A stretch of 64,000 bases of DNA from a virus (IMGVR_UViG_3300028883_000046:1-64000); one strand, 5' to 3'; shown: positions 55,701 through 62,324, counted from the first letter of the stretch. The notes: a model not told the origin generated them from the letters alone. Translations and numbers: made by a program.

Positions 55701-56192
55701 CATGATTTCTGCATACAAATCGTCTCCCATTTTCTTCTTCAATTTTTCAAAAAACTTTTCACCTCCCTGTATGTTTACAAAACTACCTAAACAAGCTGTT
55801 CCAAATATCAAACCCCTTCGGTATTTTAAAAGAGTTTTAAAATCTATTCTTGGTTTGTAGTAATACCCTTCAAGGTTGGCAATCGAAAGCATTTTACAAA
55901 GATTTTTAAATCCTGATTTGTTCTTAACCCAGATTGTGATATGGCCAATCTGTGCTTTTTTCTTATACTCTTTTACAAGATATCCTTCACAACCAAGGAT
56001 AGGATTAATTCCTTCTTTGTCGCAGGCTTTTTGAAATTTAATAAGACAATCAATGTTGCCGTGATCCGTACAAGCCATATACTTCATGCCAAGCTTTTTG
56101 GCTCTTTTTGCAAAGTCTTCTGGAAAACCAAAGCCGTCCAATTTGCTTTGGGTAGTATGTAAATGCAGATGGCAGAAATTACTTTTATTCAT
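52794..56192 (-). CDS. dnaE: DNA polymerase III alpha fused to a family-4 uracil-DNA glycosylase
   Basis: 1132 aa. Residues 1-270 are the PHP domain (CHLHLHTTQSKLDG and ACTDHGN). The C-family catalytic core follows: GPGRGSVGGSLIAYLMNIT, the two catalytic Asp in YPDIDIDFED, the third in MKLDSLGLKLL, and the finger motif GVFQLNTYSMTNLIREM. A helix-hairpin-helix lies near 815. Residues about 950-1132 are a complete family-4 uracil-DNA glycosylase: 4Fe-4S cysteines near 959-968 plus Cys1026 and Cys1042, motif GEAPGKEEDEKGKGFVG (from 985) and HPAA (1099-1102). It replaces the usual tau-binding C-terminus. Polymerase and uracil repair are therefore in one chain. Confidence 0.9.
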   Translation of the reverse strand: MNKSNFCHLHLHTTQSKLDGFGFPEDFAKRAKKLGMKYMACTDHGNIDCLIKFQKACDKEGINPILGCEGYLVKEYKKKAQIGHITIWVKNKSGFKNLCKMLSIANLEGYYYKPRIDFKTLLKYRRGLIFGTACLGSFVNIQGGEKFFEKLKKKMGDDLYAEIMPHDMEIQRKYNRRIIKLAKRTNTKIIATNDCHYIRPSDHKVQEVMLAIQRKVKWDDPNRFKFDIKGLHLRSEKEMIRVLKKAKIYKKEYLDNTIELAKKCCDFRIKQQEIELPEVEGIAPDEEDKFLWRLCVKGFKKRFGESIKKQKIYFERLKEEYGIIKSKNFSRYFLIVWELCNWCRENKILIGPGRGSVGGSLIAYLMNITSVDPIVHKLYFARFINEDRIDYPDIDIDFEDSKRHLIKEHLEELYGENNIAGVSSFNRMKARAAVQDVARVFDVKQSEVNAFTKLIDDIEPVSEAEKIESAIANYRECQEFYNNYPKVINLAKKLAGQVRGYGQHAAAIVISMVDIAKSGRCNLIERNGVKLINWEKEDAEYMGFMKLDSLGLKLLSILSNVLTLIRENHGKDINLEKLNLNDKAVLKEISKGNNTGVFQLNTYSMTNLIREMGVDKFRHIVDSVALVRPGPMNSGMTAQYIERKHGKRWEKKHPIYEELTKDTYGVILFQEQVMEVIYKVAGLPYSTADKIRKIIGKKRDVKEFDEYEDIFIDACKKTKIISKREAKEFWTGLHEHSRYSFNLAHSVEYAMLAYWCAWLKYYFPTEFVCSSLSFGDDKKKPELIEEAYRLGLILQLPKVDINDPFEWKARDNKLLVPFVEVKGLGQKTALEASQFKFTKIEDGALTKFFSKKPKKKKASKDISSLEKKLLLIGANDPNNSAAITEEVKDLFKFRIVSNPKSNYSRLYKLFGGSIRLDRLDDILAGEVKDIKKLGSIAKRKSFKPYDSPAYNPIENFVDCKKCELCEECRKPVKPSPGELNVAIVGEAPGKEEDEKGKGFVGRSGKEVWTAVKYPRELFHVTNVAKCFPSKSRKPNSKQIKTCADLYLTQELQQIKPCLILAFGNTSLEFFEGKKTGISKMSGKTIWSEKFGCWIVYCIHPAAKLHNPENEVYFKTGMKKFRKLLKSLAKDKL

Positions 56193-56215
56193 TTCTTCTC
56201 CTTCAACCTTTGCTT

Positions 56216-56884
56216 CTATAATTTTTTTTGATAATTTTTAAGTTTATTAAATTCTTTTATGAACGTACTTTTACCGGACTGTCTGCTTATTTTAAGATGA
56301 TATTTTCTCTCTTGAATGAGTGCTCTTTTCTTAAAATCATCAAATTCTCTTTTTAAATCATCTACTTTTTCTCTTTTTAAATCATCTACTTTTTGTTGGA
56401 ACTCTTTTAATTTTTTATCGTTTATTTCTTTTTTATAAAATTTTGACGCGATTTCTTTACCTAAAATAGCTTCAATGTTTTTTTCTGTAATTGTAGCAAT
56501 TTGAGGATGTTCAAATCTATTTTCACCTTCGATTACTCCTTTTATCTTGATTTCTCTACAATGCAGATCGTCCTCAACATCGATATATTTTTTAATCTCT
56601 TCCAAATAGCTTTCGGATATTTTCATATTCAAATAGATTTGGATTACTTCATGAATATTTTTTAACGAATAGAATATTCTTTGATTTACTTCTGGAATAT
56701 ATTCTGGCATATATTGATCTTTGCCCCACCAAACATGAGACATTGTTTCTCCGCAACATCTACAAGTAATTAGAAATGGGGTAACTCCATCTCTGCTATT
56801 CCATATTTTTTCTACAACACCACAATCACCATTTTCGCATTTATAATGCATTAAACAAAATGCTTCTGAGTGTATATGCTTCAT
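56216..56884 (-). CDS. Zinc-binding protein with coiled-coil tail, 222 aa
   Basis: Residues 1-60 carry four or more Cys (HYKCENGDCGV, TCRCCGETM) with the WNSRDGVTPF segment common in a small family of phage zinc proteins. Residues about 150-222 are coiled coil with a duplicated eight-residue unit (KVDDLKRE twice). It lies directly upstream of the polymerase gene. No function is known. Confidence 0.65.
   Translation of the reverse strand: MKHIHSEAFCLMHYKCENGDCGVVEKIWNSRDGVTPFLITCRCCGETMSHVWWGKDQYMPEYIPEVNQRIFYSLKNIHEVIQIYLNMKISESYLEEIKKYIDVEDDLHCREIKIKGVIEGENRFEHPQIATITEKNIEAILGKEIASKFYKKEINDKKLKEFQQKVDDLKREKVDDLKREFDDFKKRALIQERKYHLKISRQSGKSTFIKEFNKLKNYQKKL
56347..56394 (-). repeat. Tandem 24-bp repeat inside the zinc/coiled-coil gene
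   Basis: The unit CTCTTTTTAAATCATCTACT plus TTTT occurs twice in exact tandem (56347-56370, 56371-56394). It encodes eight residues on the minus strand, so length change keeps the frame. Confidence 0.85.
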
Positions 56885-56896
56885 TTTCTTTATCTC

Positions 56897-56966
56897 CTAA
56901 TATTTTATATCATCTTCGATAAAGTTTCTTTTACTCTTTAAAAATCTATCCGGGTCAAATTCGCAT
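56897..56966 (-). pseudogene. Remnant copy of the 3' end of the 77-aa gene
   Basis: This stretch repeats 57169-57238 with about ten mismatches over 66 bases. In its old frame it still reads FDPDRFLKSKRNFIEDDIKY and a stop, against FDPDRFLKSKKKFVEDDVKY in the intact gene. It has no start codon, and an in-frame stop lies just upstream. The 73-aa gene now ends inside it in another frame. Confidence 0.72.
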
Positions 56967-57159
56967 TTCTTCTCCTAATCGATTTCAAAGTTTTTAACGG
57001 GCACCAAAACGGAATTTTGTATCCCTTGTTAAAAGTCTTCATAACCAATCCACACATATAGTTGGCGCCCATTGGATGATGTATCATTGAAAAGTGTGGA
57101 CAGTCCATACACTTCGTTATAATCAAAATCTTTTTTACTTCTCGCTTTCTTCTTTTCAT
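56938..57159 (-). CDS. Small Cys-rich protein, 73 aa
   Basis: CMDCPHFSMI, YMCGLV and FWCPL give a four-Cys pattern common in small phage proteins (CxxCPH followed by CG and KIPxWCPL), probably one zinc. Its last residues (NLTRIDF) are encoded by the remnant of another gene in a shifted frame, so the C-terminus was probably rebuilt by recombination. Confidence 0.62.
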   Translation of the reverse strand: MKRRKREVKKILIITKCMDCPHFSMIHHPMGANYMCGLVMKTFNKGYKIPFWCPLKTLKSIRRRNANLTRIDF

Positions 57160-57168
57160 GTTCGCCTC

Positions 57169-57402
57169 TTAATATTTTACATCGTCTTCAACAAACTTCT
57201 TTTTACTCTTTAAAAATCTATCCGGATCGAACTCGTCCTTGCCTCTTAACTCTGCCTGTTCTATTTGCTTTTTTAAAAAAAGATATTCTTTTATTGCCAA
57301 ATCAAGCCTTTTGATCTCTCTTACAATCGTCTTAATCCTGAGTTTCAGAGTATAGCGCCTGTTTTTCAAATGTTCTTTATGTAATTCTATGGATAGCTTC
57401 AT
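57169..57402 (-). CDS. Charged helical protein, 77 aa
   Basis: The start at ATG 57402 follows GGAGATATTT; the longer frame from 57435 overlaps the clamp loader gene. It is a long basic helix (KLSIELHKEHLKNRRYTLKL) followed by the FDPDRFLKSKKKFVEDDVKY tail that was duplicated downstream. The acidic/aromatic tail could be a protein-binding peptide. It directly follows the clamp loader gene. Confidence 0.6.
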   Translation of the reverse strand: MKLSIELHKEHLKNRRYTLKLRIKTIVREIKRLDLAIKEYLFLKKQIEQAELRGKDEFDPDRFLKSKKKFVEDDVKY

Positions 57403-57412
57403 AAATATCTCC

Positions 57413-58330
57413 TTAATCAGAATAAATAGAGGCAATAGTTAGAATTATCGCAGGCATTCCTATCTCTAATGTTTTGCAATGATAGAAGTACTCTCCAATG
57501 GCAAGTGCGTTTTCATTCATTTTGCCAGAAATAAGAATTTTTGACATATATCCACAAATTGCTCTTTTGATTGTTTCGGGAGGCTCTTTTATCTGCTTTA
57601 ATAAATCACATATAGTTTTGTACTTTTCCCTCCTTAGAAGTAATTGACATAATTCCACCAATTCTTTGCTTACCATTTCATCGATATATTCATATCCTTC
57701 AATTATCTTTTTGATTTGTTTTTTCGACTTCATGTTGGATATTGAATCGAGGATAAGAAGAAGTTTTCTTGGTATGCCGTTGGAAGACAAAATAATGTCT
57801 CTATATAAACTCTTGTCTATGGTTAGCTTTTCTTTTTTAATTATTCTTTTTAATAGTGTTTTTGATTCTCCATAATCAAGCTTGTTAAGCTTGTGAATAA
57901 CACATCTTGATTTTACTGCCGGAAGTAATTTTTGCGGATCAGTAGTACAAAGAACAAAAAGAACGTCTTTGGGAGGCTCTTCAAGTATTTCGAGCATGGC
58001 GTCCTGAAATTGTTTTGTGGCTTCATGGCATTCGTTTAATACTATTGTTTTGCCTGTTCCCAATAAGGAGTGAGTTTGCACGGAATCTATAATTGCTCTT
58101 GCGTTTTCAATTCCTCTTGTTTTGGAAATATTCAACTCTATCAATTCTGATTTTCTTATTTTCCCAATTATTCTTGCAATGGTTGTTTTACCACAACCAG
58201 TCTCTCCAACAAGAAGTATAGAGGATGGCCATTTTTCGACATTCGAAATATATTCCTTTATCGAGTCGTTTCCTAAAATTCTTTTGATGTTTTTTACTCT
58301 ATGCTTTTTATCGAAGGTTAAATCTTCCAT
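57413..58330 (-). CDS. Clamp loader ATPase subunit (DnaX/RFC-like)
   Basis: 305 aa. AAA+ motifs: Walker A VGETGCGKTTIARIIG (about 37-52), Walker B TIVLNECHEAT with the Glu, sensor CTTDPQKLL, and the arginine-finger SRCV typical of clamp loaders (about 140). The C-terminal collar region is shorter than in DnaX. It should load the sliding clamp encoded immediately upstream. No separate delta subunit is recognised. Confidence 0.88.
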   Translation of the reverse strand: MEDLTFDKKHRVKNIKRILGNDSIKEYISNVEKWPSSILLVGETGCGKTTIARIIGKIRKSELIELNISKTRGIENARAIIDSVQTHSLLGTGKTIVLNECHEATKQFQDAMLEILEEPPKDVLFVLCTTDPQKLLPAVKSRCVIHKLNKLDYGESKTLLKRIIKKEKLTIDKSLYRDIILSSNGIPRKLLLILDSISNMKSKKQIKKIIEGYEYIDEMVSKELVELCQLLLRREKYKTICDLLKQIKEPPETIKRAICGYMSKILISGKMNENALAIGEYFYHCKTLEIGMPAIILTIASIYSD

Positions 58331-58343
58331 TTTACTCTCCTTT

Positions 58344-59369
58344 TTAGACGTTTAAGGCGATTACATGCTTAAACTCTTCCTGTTCAAAAATTATTCTATT
58401 GGAGGAATAATAAAAAATAACGTTTCTACTGGAAATCTTTTTTAGAATATCGATAAGATAGCTTGGATTAACTATCATTTCTATATCCTCTTTTATTTTC
58501 GATTTCATCCTGCCTTTTTCTAAACTTGATCCAAAATCATTTTTGGATGAAATTTCAAACTTTTTGTTTTTTTGAATAACTATACTTATTTCCTCTTTTT
58601 TCAATGACTCTCCGGAGGCAAATATTTTGCACCTTTCTATCGCCTTTAAAAATCCTATTCTGTTTGTTTCCAGTTTTACTTCCTTTTCGAAAATTTCTTC
58701 TTTTATTTTTGGATACTCCGCAACAAGAAGAGGAATCTTGATATAATACTTTTCGCTTTTAAACTCTATACTCTTCTTTCCAACATGATAGAAATCCAAT
58801 CCAAGATTTTCTATTAAGGAAACGCATTGACTTGATAGAACAAAATCTTTGGAAAGCGGATTAGAAAACGGATAATAGGAGCATCTATTTTCATCTGTAG
58901 TTATCAACCCATCCTCAAATATCCCAAAATAAGTCAATATCCAGTTAATACTTTCTTTTGACAAAGATATTTTACAGAAAGATAAGGCCGGAAAGAAGTT
59001 TTTCGGGATTGCTTCCCATTTCTTTGTTTTCTTGATTTTTGGGAAATCAATCTCTTCTTCTACAAAGGGAATTTTTGCTACTATTTTACCTTTGTCCTTA
59101 TGTTTTATTTTTATAAAATTTTCGCTCGATACAATTTCAATTTCCTTTTTTGGATTAAGGCTTTCAAGTAGTTTTTGAAACTTATCAAACATGATTACGC
59201 AATCCTTAATATCATGTTTTAATTTTGCCTCAATATACATCTCTTGACTTTTTGTGATTAGTTTATTCTCAGAGAATTTTAAATAAGAAGTATTTATGGA
59301 CGTATCCGAAGAAGAGATATTAAAAAGATTTTTTGTTAACTCTGAAATGTTTTCAACTATTGCCTTCAT
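58344..59369 (-). CDS. dnaN: Sliding clamp (DnaN-like)
   Basis: 341 aa with three-domain beta-clamp organisation: an N-terminal VENISELTKNLFNISSSDTS, then a middle domain with FPALSFCKISLSKESINWIL, and a C-terminal domain FLKAIERCKIFASGESLKKE, closing with FEQEEFKHVIALNV, the usual end of DnaN. Its start overlaps the preceding gene's stop by four bases. It holds the polymerase on DNA together with the clamp loader next door. Confidence 0.82.
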   Translation of the reverse strand: MKAIVENISELTKNLFNISSSDTSINTSYLKFSENKLITKSQEMYIEAKLKHDIKDCVIMFDKFQKLLESLNPKKEIEIVSSENFIKIKHKDKGKIVAKIPFVEEEIDFPKIKKTKKWEAIPKNFFPALSFCKISLSKESINWILTYFGIFEDGLITTDENRCSYYPFSNPLSKDFVLSSQCVSLIENLGLDFYHVGKKSIEFKSEKYYIKIPLLVAEYPKIKEEIFEKEVKLETNRIGFLKAIERCKIFASGESLKKEEISIVIQKNKKFEISSKNDFGSSLEKGRMKSKIKEDIEMIVNPSYLIDILKKISSRNVIFYYSSNRIIFEQEEFKHVIALNV

Positions 59370-60550
59370 ATCATTTCCCTTCCCTCAATTAGTTGATAGG
59401 CTTTTTTATTGTCTTTGAATTCTGGGCCAATGTATTCGAATATCGCGCACGGGCGGGAGACTGCTTTCCTAAGCTTTGAAACCGATCTATCGGAGATTGT
59501 CTCAACTTTTAAAAAAGAATCGATATCAAGCTTGGTATACTGCATAATATCAGCTTTTTTGGTTTGTTTCCACTCTTCCGATCTCTTGAAAGATTTTATA
59601 AGAGCAGGATGTGCCGGATACGTTTTCAACCTGTAACCAATTGACTTATACGCTCCTGCAAGTGCTTTTAGCAAAATCATTGATAGACCTAATCCTTGCC
59701 AGTCGGGAAGAGTAACAAGTCTTGATACTCCCAAAAGATTTTGATGTTTTGATCTGGATATAGGTCTGTTAAGAATTCCCGCAAAGGATACAACTTCTTC
59801 ATTTATGAATAAGCCAAAACACTTCGCTCCTTTATTTAGTTTGGCAGTTAAATAGTGAAACGGAGCGAAAATTTCCCATGTTGCATAGGGCACTCTTCGG
59901 ACTTCGCAATCAATAAGTGGTCGGTGGATTTGTTGAAGTAACCCCCTTGGTCTGAAAGTCATTGTGGCAGGTTCAAATACCCAATCCGGGTTGAGCCACT
60001 CTTCAATATCGTTATGACAAGATATTGCCACAAATTGTTTTTTACTTTTTCTTCTGATATATTTTTGAATGGCAAAAGAACAAATATTTGCCACTTGTCT
60101 ATCAACAACGGATGAAAATTCATCTACAACAATAGGAGATGGAAGTTCCAAAATTCTTCTTGCCATCTCTACTCTGAATTTTTCACCCATAGACAAAACC
60201 TTATAAGGACGAAGCCATGCGGGAATAGTGTTAAAGCCTACAGCCTGACAAGCCATTGATATATCCTCTATTGAAAGCGACTTGTCAAAATCATCTATAA
60301 CCGACTTTCTCTTCCACTCCAAATTCTTATGATAATTTTCTTTAAATATCTCTTTACCAATTACTGATTTGCCACAACCGCTTGGGCCTGTAATAAGTCC
60401 TATTGACCAATCCATGTTGTCTATAGGCAAGCTTCCTTTCCATTTTATCGTTTTGTTTTTCTTTGATGGTACATCAAACATCGATTCCAATTGACGGCAC
60501 CTGATAGATCTGCTTTGCTCGTAATCTATAGCGATATTAATAGTTGGCAT
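59366..60550 (-). CDS. ABC-type ATPase fused to a GNAT acyltransferase
   Basis: 394 aa. Residues 1-205 are a complete ABC ATPase: Walker A GPSGCGKS (55-62), signature LSMGEKFRVEMARR (119-132), Walker B SPIVVDEFSSVVDR (from 138), H-loop AISCHNDI (His179) and a WLNPDWVFEP end. Residues about 218-394 are GNAT-like: APFHYLTAKLNKGAKCFGLF, then SRLVTLPDWQGLGLS with the acetyl-CoA-binding Q-G-x-G loop (285-288). There is no transmembrane segment, so it is not a transporter. The GNAT fold includes phage Mu Mom, which modifies adenine in DNA; that link is only a hypothesis. The gene starts inside the small gene upstream and overlaps the clamp gene. Confidence 0.8.
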   Translation of the reverse strand: MPTINIAIDYEQSRSIRCRQLESMFDVPSKKNKTIKWKGSLPIDNMDWSIGLITGPSGCGKSVIGKEIFKENYHKNLEWKRKSVIDDFDKSLSIEDISMACQAVGFNTIPAWLRPYKVLSMGEKFRVEMARRILELPSPIVVDEFSSVVDRQVANICSFAIQKYIRRKSKKQFVAISCHNDIEEWLNPDWVFEPATMTFRPRGLLQQIHRPLIDCEVRRVPYATWEIFAPFHYLTAKLNKGAKCFGLFINEEVVSFAGILNRPISRSKHQNLLGVSRLVTLPDWQGLGLSMILLKALAGAYKSIGYRLKTYPAHPALIKSFKRSEEWKQTKKADIMQYTKLDIDSFLKVETISDRSVSKLRKAVSRPCAIFEYIGPEFKDNKKAYQLIEGREMI

Positions 60551-60723
60551 TTTAAACCTCTCTTTTCAAATTCTTTTAATAATCGTCTTTGTTGTTTTTC
60601 TCCTTCGCAGCTTATTACTATTTTATAGTTATATTTATCATCAAAAGAAATCTTCTTTTTGGATTTGATTTTTGCTTCTTTAAAGAAACTTGATAGAGGA
60701 GAGCTTTTATTTTCCTTTGACAT
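60526..60723 (-). CDS. Small protein coupled to the ABC-GNAT gene, 65 aa
   Basis: The ATG at 60723 with a GGGAGAT site is chosen; the earlier in-frame start lies in the terminator stem. The C-terminal half YNYKIVISCEGEKQQRRLLK followed by EFEKRGLKCQLL is a small alpha/beta unit. Its end overlaps the ABC-GNAT start by 25 bases, indicating joint translation and possibly a partner subunit. Confidence 0.62.
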   Translation of the reverse strand: MSKENKSSPLSSFFKEAKIKSKKKISFDDKYNYKIVISCEGEKQQRRLLKEFEKRGLKCQLLISL

Positions 60724-60749
60724 AGTTTTTATCTCCCTATAAACAAAAA

Positions 60750-60780
60750 AAGCGGTGGTTGATTTTCGCAACCACCGCTT
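60750..60780 (-). terminator. Rho-independent terminator after the block-polyampholyte gene
   Basis: AAGCGGTGGTTG (60750-60761) and CAACCACCGCTT (60769-60780) form a perfect 12-bp stem with a seven-base loop. On the leftward transcript a T7 run follows. It isolates the highly expressed gene at 60817 from the genes after it. Confidence 0.92.
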
Positions 60781-60816
60781 TATAGGATAATTTCTACATA
60801 TTAGGACCGATGCTTT

Positions 60817-61659
60817 TTATTTGTTCAGCTTGTAAACATCTTTCTTCTCGTTGTGATCGATGGCACCGATGATAACGCAGGCGGTGATAATGATCTTCAC
60901 GAAGTTTTTGATTGCGCTTGTTGTCTCGCCCATCTCTTCGCGTTTTGCTTTGGCAAGATCCACAATATCCTTCATTTTGAAGGCTTTCTTCTGTGAGGCG
61001 ATCACGTTGGCAACGACTTCGGGGATGGTGGCGCCCTTCTTCTTCTTTTCGAACCCGCGGCCGGAGCTCTTCTTGCCTTTCTTGCCTTTCTTGCTTTTCT
61101 TCTTGGATGATTTTTCTTCCTCTTCATCCTCATCCTCGTCTTCGTCCTCGTCTTCGTCTTCGTCTTCCTTGGCGGCTTTCTTGCTTTTCTTGCCGGCTTT
61201 TTTCTTGCCCTTGGCTTTCTTCTTGCCCTTGGCTTTCTTGGCCGGCTTCTCTTCTTCTTCCTCTTCGTCCTCGTCCTCGTCTTCGTCTTCATCCTCGTCT
61301 TCGTCTTCGTCGTCTTCGTCTTCGTCTTCGTCGTCCTCGTCTTCGTCGTCCTCGTCCTCATTCTCATCTTTCTTGGATTTCTTGGCGGACTTCTTGCCCT
61401 TGGCTTTTTTGATTTCTTCGGGCTCGTCCTCTTCTTCCTGCTCTTCGACATATTCAAGGACGGTATCATAGTACTTGAGGATCTTTTTGCTTACCTCGTC
61501 GATTTTCCCGTCGTCGTCGATCTCTTCAATGGCGGATACGAAATCTTCGGCCAGCTCATCCACATCCTTGGTCTTGGTGTCGATTGCTTCGGTGAGATCC
61601 AACTTGTTGAGTGCCTTTGCCATCTTTACCAGATCTTTAAGCTGAATTTTTTTTGCCAT
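60817..61659 (-). CDS. Acidic/basic block protein (polyampholyte), 280 aa
   Basis: Residues 1-75 are a helical domain (IQLKDLVKMAKALNKLDLTE). Residues about 75-205 are blocks of Asp/Glu alternating with Lys/Ala/Gly blocks (KAKGKKKAKGKKKAGKKSKK). The last 60 residues (EVVANVIASQKKAFKMKDIV and after) look like a small winged-helix-type domain. It has its own strong promoter, a GGAGAAGTAAAATC leader, G+C-rich codons and a strong terminator, so it is probably abundant. Histone H1-like DNA compaction, SSB-like recruitment or DNA mimicry are possible; none is shown. Confidence 0.75.
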   Translation of the reverse strand: MAKKIQLKDLVKMAKALNKLDLTEAIDTKTKDVDELAEDFVSAIEEIDDDGKIDEVSKKILKYYDTVLEYVEEQEEEDEPEEIKKAKGKKSAKKSKKDENEDEDDEDEDDEDEDEDDEDEDEDEDEDEDEDEEEEEEKPAKKAKGKKKAKGKKKAGKKSKKAAKEDEDEDEDEDEDEDEEEEKSSKKKSKKGKKGKKSSGRGFEKKKKGATIPEVVANVIASQKKAFKMKDIVDLAKAKREEMGETTSAIKNFVKIIITACVIIGAIDHNEKKDVYKLNK

Positions 61660-61806
61660 GATTTTACTTCTCCTAAGTTTTTTTGATGAATGTTTTTGGT
61701 TATCCTCTTTTGTCTACAATTACTAATTGCCCATGAACCTCCTTTTTTAATTAAGTAAGTTGCCAAGCAAGTATCACAGTTTCCTGCCTCAATTTCATTC
61801 AAATAC

Positions 61807-61815
61807 ATTATAGCA
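61807..61815 (-). promoter_or_regulatory. Extended -10 promoter for the block-protein gene
   Basis: On the minus strand the sequence reads TGCTATAAT, a perfect extended -10 (TGn plus TATAAT). The -35 region 17 bp upstream (AATTGT) is poor, as extended -10 promoters allow. Transcription should start near 61800. Confidence 0.72.
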
Positions 61816-61828
61816 GATTAATCAAAAA

Positions 61829-61861
61829 AACAATTGTTTCAAAAACAAGGCAACAATTGTT
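61829..61861. promoter_or_regulatory. Twin palindromic operator candidates (AACAATTGTT)
   Basis: The 10-bp palindrome AACAATTGTT occurs at 61829-61838 and 61852-61861, centres 23 bp apart, about two helical turns. The nearer copy covers the -35 region of the extended -10 promoter. This is the layout of a dimer-binding regulator that could act cooperatively. Confidence 0.6.
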
Positions 61862-61876
61862 ATCCTAACCATTATC

Positions 61877-62320
61877 CTAATCAAGGAGGCCTGTTATTTT
61901 ATTATATGCCTCGCTTCTCTCGCCTGTTAGATAAATATGAAGGTTATTGTCTTGATAATAAATTTTGTAGTACGGGAAAAGATCTTTTAGAGAAGTAATG
62001 ATTTTGCGACTTGCTAATCTCATGATTAATCTTTCAACCTGATAATTATAAAAAAAACTTTTCGTTCCGTTTACATAATAGCGGTTCATATTAAAAAAAA
62101 TATTCATAAAGGATAGCCTTATAACACTTTTGCCAATGTAGAAAACACTTTTATCATAAAATCTTATTTTCATTTTGGCAATTTTTCTTTTAAGGTTATC
62201 CTTAACAGCACCAATATTTTTTATTTCATTGCCTATACAGTTTTTAATAACATCTTTTGCCACAAGGCGAAGATAATCCATTTCAACAAACAGGTTTTCT
62301 TCTACAAAATTTCTTTTCAT
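61877..62320 (-). CDS. Hypothetical protein, 147 aa
   Basis: Start at ATG 62320 (GGAGTGAGGTT leader); the longer frame overlaps the helicase gene. Basic, Lys/Phe/Tyr/Ile-rich and probably alpha/beta: FVEMDYLRLVAKDVIKNCIG, then MKIRFYDKSVFYIGKSVIRL, then YYKIYYQDNNLHIYLTGE. It follows the helicase gene by four bases. No family is recognised; primase or helicase-loader roles cannot be excluded. Confidence 0.6.
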   Translation of the reverse strand: MKRNFVEENLFVEMDYLRLVAKDVIKNCIGNEIKNIGAVKDNLKRKIAKMKIRFYDKSVFYIGKSVIRLSFMNIFFNMNRYYVNGTKSFFYNYQVERLIMRLASRKIITSLKDLFPYYKIYYQDNNLHIYLTGERSEAYNKITGLLD

Positions 62321-62324
62321 AACC

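Larger units (their letters stand above)
61660..61876 (-). other. Regulatory region between two leftward genes
   Basis: 217 bp without a gene. It holds the extended -10 promoter at 61807-61815, twin palindromes at 61829-61861 and about 140 bases of leader for the block protein. The 60-codon frame 61626-61808 starts inside the -10 box and has no ribosome site, so I do not call it a gene. Confidence 0.7.

Noticed and set aside
61002-61469. Thr/Lys/Arg-rich alternative frame in the block-protein gene
   Set aside because: Frame-shifted reading of the GAAGAC-type repeats, with no start signal.
61626-61808. 60-codon frame upstream of the block protein
   Set aside because: Its ATG is part of the -10 box and it lacks a ribosome site; it overlaps the true gene start.
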